From Tethya wilhelma (Eukaryota; Porifera; Demospongiae; Tethyida; Tethyidae), in the NCBI GenBank assembly GCA_964030475.1, contig CAXIPT010000001.1, positions 22,536,776-22,600,775 of the forward strand: a DNA stretch of 64,000 nt, written 5' to 3'. Positions within the stretch are counted from its first letter, which is position 1; every line of letters begins with the position of its first letter. The position numbers were made by a program, and so were the translations under genes. Below are positions 44,747 through 54,800 of this stretch, one piece after another. The notes beneath the pieces were generated by a model. The model ran no database searches. It had not been told where the DNA came from and was given only the letters and a program-made list of their open reading frames with translations.

Positions 44747-46516
44747 TTACTTCCGAGACCTAGACCTGGTCACAGGGCCTGCATACTCCGGTACGTCCGC
44801 ATCCGTCACCTCATCAGCTACAACGACCTTCCTTGTCCTCTTGCCACTACGCTTCCTCGACTTCTCACGTCCAAGCCACACGCCATCAGTCAACTCCTCG
44901 TAACACGGTCGCAGACGATTCAAGGACACCAAGATAGAGTTGTCATCAGTTCCACTGCCAACCACCTTGACTTCTGCATTCGTCGGTGTGAGAGAGACAA
45001 CCTGATATGGTCCAAAGTAAGGACGAGCAAACTTCCAGGCTTTCCCCCTCACTTCACCAGGGTGGTGAACCATCACCCGATCACCCACAGCAAATGACAC
45101 CTCGTGGCTCTTCCTGTCGTACTGTCGCTTCTGTTTGTCTTGAGCGCTAGACAAATTCTTCTGAGCCAACGCCCAGGCATCAGAGAGATGAGCCACCAGT
45201 TCATCCCGATAGTCATCCAGGTCAATCTGATAGATGGTCCTTGGTTGGGAGAGAGCTGTCTCAGTAGGCACTCTTCTTGGTTGGGAGAGAGCTGTCTCAG
45301 TAGGCACTCTTGGCTGCCTTCCATAGACCAAATAAAATGGAGAGAGTTGTGTTGAGTCCTGGACTGCTGCCCGGTATGCAAAGAGAAGATACGGCAAGTG
45401 TGCATCCCAATCACCTCTGTACTTGTCAACACTCTTTGACAGCATGTTGATCAGCGTGCTGTTGAATTTCTCCACCAACCCATCGCATTGAGGGTGGTAC
45501 CCACTGGTATTCACCTTTGCAGCTCCCATCAGCTTACATACCTCCTGCACCAGCACAGACAGAAAATTCTGTCCCCGATCAGACAACAAGCGTTCAGGTA
45601 CTCCATGCCGAACAACCACACCCTCCACGAACAGACGAGCAATGGTCTCAGCGGTCTGGTCCTCCACAGCGAAAACCTCTGGCCACTTAGTCAAGTAGTC
45701 CATGAAGACCATGGCATACTTGTTACCACGATATGATTGAGGCAACTGTAGCACATCAACACCTACAGTGTGAAAGGCTCCACCCACAGGAATAGGTTGT
45801 AACTTCACTCGCTTAGCTCTTCCAGGACCTTTCCTCGATGCACAAACCAAACAACTCGGACAATACTTCCGAACATCCCCACGCATACCGAACCACCAAT
45901 ATCTTGCACGAAGAGTCGCGTGAATCTTCCGCTCAGCAAAATGCCCAGCAAACTTCCCATCAAACTTCCCATCATGACTTTCTCTGAGAAGAACAGATCG
46001 CAAACACTTGGGTACTGCCAGCCGCAAACACTCAGAACTTCCATAGAACAACACTCTATCAACCACATCAAAGTTGGCTTTCTTGGCTGCCAATCTCCCA
46101 GCCAATTGAGCATCCTCTGGTATCTCGCCATCTTCCAGATACTTGAAAATCTGCAAAAACTCTCCATCCTCTCTCTGCAACTTAGCAATGTCACTCTCCA
46201 ACTCACCACCAACATGGGATTCCTCTGCGTCTGCATCACCATCTTCTGCAACACTGGCATCAACCTCAACCTCAGCCACACTACAGTCAACATGTAGCAC
46301 GCTCAACGCTGGAATGGGACTCCTCGACAGCGCATCTGCAACCTGGTTGCTCTTCCCAGAACGGTGAGTGATGTGCAGGTCTAGCTCCTGTATACTCATG
46401 GCCCACCTAGCCAGCTTCGGAGAGGGGTGCTTGTGATTCAAGAGAGAAGTACAAGCGGCGTGATCGGTGATAACTTCACAACGGTGTCCCAAGATATACA
46501 GACGGAACAACTTCAC
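44747..46516 (-). CDS. Ty3/gypsy RNase H end and integrase
   Basis: 589-residue frame without an obvious own start; it opens inside RNase H. The RNase H tail is seen as VITDHAACTSLL and HRSGKSNQVADALSRSP. Integrase follows: an HHCC zinc finger (ESHDGKF, AGHFAERKIH, then YCPSCLVCAS), the DDE core with VDVLQLP, LLSDRGQNF and a glutamate in GLVEKFNSTL, and a GPY/F-type module (GKAWKFARPYFGPYQVV). Tail is basic (KSRKRSGKRTRK). Oddities: a GKFDGKFA micro-repeat inside the zinc finger and a 12-residue tandem duplication (VPTETALSQPRR) after the core. Integrase would insert element DNA; in this copy it lacks an upstream polymerase. Confidence 0.88.
   Translation of the reverse strand: MKLFRLYILGHRCEVITDHAACTSLLNHKHPSPKLARWAMSIQELDLHITHRSGKSNQVADALSRSPIPALSVLHVDCSVAEVEVDASVAEDGDADAEESHVGGELESDIAKLQREDGEFLQIFKYLEDGEIPEDAQLAGRLAAKKANFDVVDRVLFYGSSECLRLAVPKCLRSVLLRESHDGKFDGKFAGHFAERKIHATLRARYWWFGMRGDVRKYCPSCLVCASRKGPGRAKRVKLQPIPVGGAFHTVGVDVLQLPQSYRGNKYAMVFMDYLTKWPEVFAVEDQTAETIARLFVEGVVVRHGVPERLLSDRGQNFLSVLVQEVCKLMGAAKVNTSGYHPQCDGLVEKFNSTLINMLSKSVDKYRGDWDAHLPYLLFAYRAAVQDSTQLSPFYLVYGRQPRVPTETALSQPRRVPTETALSQPRTIYQIDLDDYRDELVAHLSDAWALAQKNLSSAQDKQKRQYDRKSHEVSFAVGDRVMVHHPGEVRGKAWKFARPYFGPYQVVSLTPTNAEVKVVGSGTDDNSILVSLNRLRPCYEELTDGVWLGREKSRKRSGKRTRKVVVADEVTDADVPEYAGPVTRSRSRK
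45241..45312. repeat. 36-bp in-frame tandem duplication in integrase
   Basis: 45241-45276 and 45277-45312 are identical but for the last base (start TTGGTTGGGAGAGAGCTGTC). It duplicates 12 residues and leaves the frame open, so it may be tolerated in the linker after the catalytic core. Confidence 0.9.
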
Positions 46517-46737
46517 TGCCCAAACTAGACCAAGAAGTTACGCTCATGATCATTAAGAGATCGAGATGCGAATGCAATCGGATGCACTCAACCATCGTCT
46601 TTCTGCTGAGCCAGCACTGCTTCTAACCCTTGCAAGCTTGCATCAGTCTCCAGAATGAACGGCTGACTAGAATCGAACCTAGGATAGGCTAACACAGGCG
46701 CACTGACAAGAAGATTCTTCAACTTTCGGAAAGATTG
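46517..46737 (-). pseudogene. RNase H remnant joined to Gag by deletion
   Basis: On the minus strand the Gag frame ends ...FYWSTEC then TAG (46738-46740). The same frame continues with QSFRKLKNLLVSAPVLAYPR and ETDASLQGLEAVLAQQKDDG, the RT connection and the first RNase H block with its catalytic Asp, broken by further stops. The join at KKGIEF/YWSTEC is the scar of the deletion that removed protease and RT. Confidence 0.75.
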
Positions 46738-47735
46738 CTAACACTCAGTCGACCAATAGAACTCGATTCCTTTCTTCAACACCTTCTCATACTTCCCTCT
46801 CTCAGCACTACTCATCATCCGCACCACATGGTCAGCCGTCTTCTCCAAGTGAGCCTTCAACTGGAATAGCTTCTGGTCTCTATTCCATTTAGCTGCTTTT
46901 GCTCTCTCTTCGAGCTGCTCCAACCAGCGGTCAATACTTCCTTCCTCGGTGTTGATCTCCTCCCCGCTGAACTTCCTTAGAGGTGGGACAGAGTTCGTAG
47001 CCATTACCTGCACTTGAGTAGCCATCATCAACCTCTGAGCTTCAAGCAACTGAGCAACAGCCTCCATGACATTGACACTCGAGTCACCACCTGGAACGAC
47101 ACCAAGACCAGTCGGAACAACACCACTACCAGTCTCCACAGCTGGAACTACTTCCTCTGTATGTTCGGTGTCCTCGACAACATGGACCTCCCCATCCTTG
47201 CCGTCACTACCTGAACTCGACCGGGAATCCACATCACCCGGACAAGACTTTAGCTGCTCCTTTAACTCGGCTATCTCCCTCTTCAGGTCATCTCCTTCAG
47301 CCGCTAATGTCTCGTTTGTCTCTCGTAGACCTTGGACTTCATGCTCTTGCTCTCCTCTCATTGACCTCCTTTCAGCATCAAACTCCCGTCTACTGTCCTC
47401 AGCTTATCGAGCTCTGCTTCCATAGAGGCACTGCTGAGCCTAGACTCTAAGTCAGCAGCCTTTTGACTAACTTGCTCAGTCTCCTCCCTAGCCACGCCCA
47501 GCTGCACGTGAGCATCTTGAAGCTCCGCCTTGCTAGCTTTTAATTTGGCTTCCACTGTCGCCAACAACTCCCGCAAAATCACAATTTCATCATCCTTAGA
47601 GGTACTAGTATTGCCCCCAGTACTATTACCCTCCATTCTAACCTTGCCGGATCTGAGTCTCTCCGCAACAACAGCTTGCTCGCCCAGAGACTGCAACTCC
47701 TGCTTCGACATACGATTCAACTGTTCAAACTCCAC
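46738..47735 (-). pseudogene. Ty3/gypsy Gag, coiled-coil type, frameshifted
   Basis: The first frame (to 47358) begins near RMSKQELQSLGEQ and is a long heptad-rich, Glu/Lys-rich segment. The second (47361-46738) continues the coiled coil (ETLAAEGDDLKREIAELKEQ), then an acidic linker and a capsid-like part (LRKFSGEEINTEEGSIDRWL). The frame changes near 47390. The first ATG is at about 47711; the open frame extends further with non-ATG codons. No zinc knuckle remains, consistent with the deletion that follows. Confidence 0.75.
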
Positions 47736-47768
47736 TCTTGGATACTTGATCCTGGCAGGATCGCCACA

Positions 47769-47933
47769 TGTAACCGCCCAATGCAGGTTAATATTGGTTA
47801 TTTATGGATTTAGACAGGCTTTTATCAACACTCATTCACTTTAATACTCAACTCATCCAAAACCATGTGCTTATCCAATTATACATTCTATGACATCATA
47901 CTAGTAATATTAAAATCCTGCTCAGTCATTACA
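47769..47933 (-). repeat. LTR (5' LTR in element orientation)
   Basis: 165 bp, TG...CA ends. Two bases inside it, the minus strand reads TGGCGATCCTGCCAGGATC (47766-47748), a candidate tRNA primer-binding site because it starts with TGG; the tRNA is not identified. Confidence 0.9.
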
Positions 47934-47937
47934 AACC

Positions 47938-50900
47938 ACAAGTGAGAGATTGTATTCTCCAGGGGTGAAGCAAGAAATTGCATAAATTTAAAAGCCTGCA
48001 GTTGTAGAAGTGTATGCATCTGGATGGATGAGCTCATCTGCAGGATCATTGCTAGACCAATGCATCAATCCTTATTCTGTTAGTTTGAGTAGGAACTAAT
48101 GGACATGCTACAGCCAAACATGGGTTGGGAAACAGTGGCTTGACCTACAGCCTTATATTGAAAAAGCTCAGGAGCTAAACCAACAGCAGCTTGTGTAAAG
48201 ACTCCACACCTCAAGCAATGTGTCAAGAGATGCATGTATTCAGCCAACCATGTTGTTTACTTGTGGTAGAGGGAATGGCCTGTGATGGCAATGGTGAATG
48301 AGTAAGGTGGTTCATAGCCAATCACAGGAAGCCTCTTCCTGTAGCCGTGTGGATTTAAAGTCAATTCTGACCTAGAAGGCAGAGGAAATTAATCGGAGCA
48401 TGTGTGTATATAGTGAACATTGAGTGTGAAGGAAGTCACCAATTGCCTTTGCATTCATATCCTGTAGGGTTAATTGTTGACCTGAGGTGAGATTAGCAAG
48501 TGGTTCTGACACTTGAGCTTCATCTTGCTGTAAAAATTCTTAGTGATGTTGATAGATCTCTCATTTTCCACATCTGGTGGTTCAGTGTCTTCATTGCTGC
48601 TGGCCTGAGTGCTGTACACCACGTGCACCTCAGTGGATGTGGCATGGCTGGTTAGAGCCTTGAGATGGCTGTTTGACTATGACCTCCTTTGTGCCACTAA
48701 GTGTGACAAGAAGCAACTGGCATTGTAGCTGACATTCCCAGGCAGACTGGTAGATAGCAGCCAGAGCATTTATTATTCAAATCAGCCTCTGTGACCACAG
48801 CAAGTAAACAAAGACAACTTTGCTTTTAACTAGAGAGAAACTAAGCTAGTGACCACTTTTCCTCCAGCAGTTTGTCTTATATTCTAAATATTACTGATAT
48901 CTGTGCCCAAGACTTCCTTCCGTCTACCTTAATCAACTTGTGGAGACAGTGAGACCCAGCTACTTGATCGCTGTTGATGCAGTAAACACTATTTTGAAAG
49001 CTTCTCTGCTTATTACAATGGCACAAGTAGTTGTTTTCTTTCTATGACGAATCATTATCCTACAATCAGTGAAAATATCTAGTCAGTATGGAAAAGTATC
49101 TAAAAGAAGATTGAATAAAATGGAGTCTAGAATGGTTGAATGTGACTGAAGCTAGCCTTCGATGAGAGTGTTCAAAAAATATCCAGATTTATTGTTTTGG
49201 CAATCTACAATTATTTTCGATAACAATCGCAATACTCCCTATAATCAGTAGTGACATATAGGTGTAATTATATCATTTATAACTCTTTATTTGCATACAT
49301 GCTTATAATGAAGGTAAATGTTGCTTTTTTGTCAAGCATCATTACCCTATTTTGGTTGAAATTATCTAGTCAATATGAAAAAGCACTTAAATGTATCTTG
49401 CATAATATAATGGAATCTAAGAGAATGGAGTAATTAAGATCGAGGCCTTTGAAATTGTACTCAGTCCAGTATTAAAAAAAGGCATTCTAAATAATTGGTC
49501 TCGGCACCCTACGACTAATCATGGCCGTAGTCACTGGTACGGTAAGCTAGGTAGTTACCTGACCACTTTTCAGCCTCATTTATCATCAGTAAAGAAACTA
49601 ATTCTGAGTGAAGTGGGGAGTTGGGTTCAATCGAGATTTTTCGTGGATGTCTTGGCAGACCAAGGTAAACTTCCCAGCATATCTTGGCTGTACTTCAGCG
49701 TTTTCTCACTAAAGTAAGTAGGGCACTTTGCCTCAACATGAACTAGTCTCAGACATAGTCTTCAAATAAATTATTATGCTCAGATGCATGAGAATCAATG
49801 TCAGAGCACGTAAAATTCAAAAATTTTCTGTGGGGCATGCCAAGAGTATACAAAGCCTGATTAGATCTTGTTGCACTTGGCCATGGTAATATATTTTTAG
49901 TGTCACTTACCATCAATATATCAGTTGCGTCATACATAAGTACAACTACTGACAATATTATTAGCAATGGTGAAAGACTTTTTGTCTCTTCTAGACTTGA
50001 TTATTGTTACTGTTCAAAGGTACTTCAGGTGCTTTTTTGCACTGACTAGATATTTCAACCTAATACTTGATAATGCTAACACTTTGTTATTATAAGAAGC
50101 AACTTAAAATATTGTAGCGAGCATTAAAACGCTTTCAAATGATATAAAAATTTTCATGTTTAAATGAAACACATGGAGATGGTTTGATTTAGAAAACCTA
50201 CTTACAAACAATAATTATTATGAATCCTACGTATTGTCAGAGTTGTGATTGTGGTTGGAATTAGCAGGGCCGTAGGCACTACTTTTTGAGTGGTCAGGTA
50301 AACCCATGGATGGCACTGTCGAAGGCAGCACTACCACGTAAGCGGCTCAAGGTTGGGGGGTCTGGGGGATGTTCACAGGATATACTAGTTCTGAATGTTA
50401 AACTCATGAATGATTCTCTGGCATAATCACAATAGAAAGTACTTGAGTCTCTGGCATAATCACAAGAAAACGTGAGTCTCTGACGGGTGTTTACATTTGG
50501 TGGAATGGAACAATGGAATACTGGAATGGAGAGATAGAAGCCCTATATTGCTACTCAAAATGAGTTGCACTGCACTGTGAACTTTGACATAGACAGTCAA
50601 TTGTAAAATGCACTTTAAGTTAACTGTAATTGTCTATAATTACAGAGTACACAAAATGTACATTTTACACACACAAAAAAATTAATATCAATGACAAGTT
50701 AATAAGTCAGGTTGGCTATGAAGTTAACATCGTCTTGGCATCTGCCTTCTGATGAACTCAGTATGTACAGGTTGAAGCTGAACATGCACACATGCACACT
50801 TGGAGCTAGGAATGTCTAGCAAAAATTTGGCCAGACAGCTCGGAGGTTACAAACATTTCTAAATTGTGTTCAACAGTCACCCATGCATTAAACCAAATTA

Positions 50901-51880
50901 CATGCCATTGTTTATACCGTACACATAAGTTGTTTGGAGGGGAAGCTGGTTTAGTAGCTATTGTTCAGTTGAGTGGAAGAATTAATGTCTGAGAATGACT
51001 TTCTTGATTCAGCTGGTATTGGTATTAGTGAAATCTTCTCTTTCTTGGAGGAATGCTTCCTTTTCTGCTGTGTCCAGCAGGCATTTGAGCAGTCTAGTCA
51101 CTAGCAGAGTGATGTTTGGAACCTTTTTGCCTTTGGCATACCACCTTGTGAAAGGTTCACTCTGGTATGCTCCTCTAGATGTTGACTGCCCCTCTGGTAT
51201 ACGCTCCTGGAGAGTTTGACTCTCCACTTTGTTGTACATCTCGAGAGGAAATGTCTTGTAGAAAGCCTGAAGGGCTGCTCTCTTTCAAAAAGGCGGCAAA
51301 AACAAGCTAGATGCTTTAACTGCTTCTAAAACAACTAACCAAACTGCCTGCTCAAACCTGTCCAAACTGCCTAAGTTACGCGATGTGCTATTGCACAACC
51401 ATGTGTAGATAGTTCTGCATATGTTTCATAGCATTGTGATCAGTGTTCCATTCCTGTAGTCCATTCCACCAAATGTAGTCACCCGTCTCTGGCATAATCT
51501 CAAGAGAAAGTGAGTGACACTTACGCAGCTAGTACTGAATCATGTGTTCTCTGAATTCAAATAAAATTTCTCATGCAATGTAATAGACTTGATCAACCCA
51601 AATATCAAGATTAATCTCTATCATATGTGAATACACCAACAAAAGGCTTGCTACAGCTTGCTCCACAACACTTGCATTAACGATTCCCTAGTTATAATAA
51701 TCATCAGTATCTTGTACAGAATAAACAATATAAGGGTAAAGGATTAAACCAACAGATTGCTAATTTCTATAGTTTACTCTAAGTTTAAATGAATCACAGA
51801 TTATTAACTATTTGAAATATAAACACGCACACTTTCATATAGTCACAAAAACTTACAATTTTCAATACATTATATAAAAG
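47938..51880. other. Non-coding stretch with a ~1-kb inverted-repeat element
   Basis: No gene recognised. 50477-50524 and 51443-51492 are imperfect inverted repeats (shared ACATTTGGTGGAATGGA and GACGGGTG), which could bound a ~1-kb decayed element. TCTCTGGCATAATC occurs as short direct repeats at about 50412, 50452 and 51486. The minus frame 51239-51009 inside has no known motif. Confidence 0.45.
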
Positions 51881-54800
51881 CTACACTTCTGCAAGCAAAG
51901 GAACTGCTTCATCATCACTATGAGAAGACAGAGAATCATCAAGATGGCTACCAGCTTGTAGTGATCTCTCAGCTGAAACAATTTCAGGTTGCCTTTGATC
52001 AGGTTGATTATCGTTAGAGCTTGATTCAGCTGGCAATGTGTTCAGTTCAATTCCCGGGGTTAGACCAGGGTTTTCATTGATGGATTTGGATATATCAGGC
52101 TGATTAATAGGAATCATACATGTACTGGACTTAATGGTAGCTGCCTCTGAATTATTGGTTGCCTGTTGAGATTTTGTGCTAATGTGTACTTCCGTTTCAA
52201 CCTCATCTGTGTTCAAGGGTTTTGGTAAAGCATCGAATTCTGTTTCAGTAGGCGGCAAAAACTCTTCTTCATTAATAAGGGGAGCACTAACAAATTCTCT
52301 ACGATTCTTTCTAGTAAGGATGTGGTGTATTTTCTCCAAAGGTTTTTTTAGGATAAACATGTAGGTATGGTATGATATCAAAGCAAGAAATGTTACAAAT
52401 GCAACACTATTTGATACAGAACTTGCAATGATTTTGCCACTGACATTTTCAACAGTGAAAAAAGTGACGCTAGATAAGCTAATTAGATTAATAAGAGCAA
52501 CAGTTTCCAATACGAATGTATACCAATTTTTGTGAATTTTCTGCTTGTATCCAGCTGTTTGTCTATAAAACAGAAGAACAATCACTATTAAGTTGATGCT
52601 CAGTAGGTTCACACGAGGATCTCCTTCAAGGTTCAAAGTCGAGATAAGATATAGGACAACACGGACAAGCAGCATCAGTCCTATCCAGTAACGATGGTGC
52701 TTGGTGAATGGATTATGATAAGCATCAATAAAAGCAAACACTTTAGGGTTTTGAATAATCCACTTCAAGGGACTGTTCTTGGGACAGTATACTAACCACT
52801 GCCAAGAGAAGACCAGGGTGGTGAAAATCACACCCACCATAACAATGATGACAGTAAGGACAAAGAGTGGGATATGCTTTCCACTGAGATATGGTACATT
52901 ACCATCTGCTAACCACACTAGTTCATGAGAACCATCAGAATAGGCTAGTGTTGCTGAAGACAAGGAGGTGATGATTATTTGAAGGAGCTTTGTGTAAGAG
53001 AGGAGAATCAGAGTGGCTAGAGTTTGTATTGGGTTCTTTCCACCTCTGAAGAGAGCTGCAAACTTCATTGAGTAATCACTTATGACAATAATCAGTACTA
53101 CTAATGTGATGACATAGAGTGGAAATGCAAGTTGTATCCATGTTTTAGTATAAGTGTCCATTCCGTTGTAGAAACAGGTCTCAAATCCAAAGTCTAGATT
53201 AAGCCATGCAATAAAAATTGTCAAAGCATTTGGTTCAAATGGGAAAAAGATGGCACGATTGACAGCAAATACATTTGCGTAAAAGATCAGGCTGTTTATT
53301 GTTCCAATTGCTACTGTCAAGTTGCAGAACATTAGGAATGCAACTAGTGCAATCCCAGCAATGGCAAAGACAATGAGCAGTGACAGCATGTTGTTGGTGC
53401 ATTTCAAGCAATGTGAACTACCGAGAGACAAACTGAAACCATCCTTACATGATCCACACAGCTTTCCTGAGCGATTGAAAGCACACATGAAGTCAGCACC
53501 ATTCGGATCAGTTAGGTTGACTAGGACCTCTTCACTTGATGGAAGACAATAGTCGAATGGACAATGGTGGTGAAGAATGTAACCTTGGAAACTTGAATCA
53601 TTCACAAAAATAAACCAGACATTGCCTCTTCTAACAACAGTTCCACTATCAATGAAGCAGTCTGATACATATTCAGGAAAGATATCAGGATCACAATCAC
53701 AACTAGAGTTAGTATCAATAAATCCAACTGGACAAGGTATAAAGTTTACAGTAAGTGTTGCTTCTGATATTCCCAATCCAGCACATGGACCTTCTGCATA
53801 TAGTTGTAATGTTTCTGAGTCACTTGGGGAAAAAATGCTGTATGATACTTCAGTACAAGTTCCATCAAGGTTTGTTTCCTGGACACTTTGTCCTTTGCCA
53901 AGATTAGCAGGTAGGAAGACAGAGGCATGGACGATAGTGTTACCAATGGTATTGTTTATCATGTCCACAGCAACAAGAGACACTTCAAACAGTGCTCCTT
54001 TATAAGCATACTTGGGCAGTGGTCGTAGCGCACAATCTGGTTTGCTTCTATTACAGAAACAAATACGGACAGGATCGGATGATATCATCTCGGTTGTGTT
54101 GAAGTCTTGGGCACTGATATCAGTAATATTTAGAATATAAGACAAACTGCTGGAGGAAAAGTGGGTATGATATTCCAATTCGTGTTTTCTAATGTATTCT
54201 GAAAATGGACTTGCTGTACATCTATCTAGTAAACCGCCATACATGATACTTCCAGCCGTGATTGCTGAATTGTTGGAGAAGTATATATTAAGTATGTTCG
54301 TGGCTTCATGAGTCTCCCTAAGCTGTGTTCCATAAGTAGTTACAGAGCTATACAATGTTGCTTCTACTGGTTGAGGAGACAATACTCCAATTGACTGTAT
54401 GAAGCATTCATTTGGCTTGTTTGATGCTAGAAGAGATCCTTCTGGGTCATAGCATGTACTGGAGTATGATCTATCGTCAATATACAATGCACCTCCATAC
54501 CATGTGGCAGAGTTTTCCATAAACCACAAATGACTCCACATTCTCTCAACACTTTCATTTCCACAATATGTATCATATTCTGCACCCTCATTCGAAGCTT
54601 TACGTGATGTGCAATGAATAGAATCGTTTGAATAGTTTAATTCCATTATAGGCTTGATGATGTAAAGCCGTGAGTTTAGTTCTACATAAAGTCCACCTCC
54701 TTTCTCAGCATGATTTTTCTGAAACAACATTTTGACACCATTATACATTTTCATTGTTGAGCCAACAGCATAGATTCCTCCTCCTTTACTAGTAGCAGAA

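Larger units (their letters stand above)
44425..47933 (-). mobile_element. Ty3/gypsy retrotransposon with both LTRs, internal deletion
   Basis: Bounded by near-identical LTRs (44425-44588 and 47769-47933, about 4-5 differences) that start TGTAACCGCC and end CATTACA, with the 4-bp flank AACC on both sides (44421-44424, 47934-47937). On the minus strand: Gag (47735-46738), a short stretch resembling the RT/RNase H connection and RNase H, then RNase H end plus integrase (46516-44747). Protease and reverse transcriptase are missing. Strong LTR similarity implies a recent insertion. Confidence 0.92.

Noticed and set aside
49020..49440. Apparent direct repeat around TATCTAGTCA(G/A)TATG
   Set aside because: Similarity is limited to about 20 bases with AT-rich flanks and could be chance.
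51009..51239. 76-codon minus-strand frame as a gene
   Set aside because: Starts at no convincing ATG context, no motif, and lies inside an inverted-repeat element.
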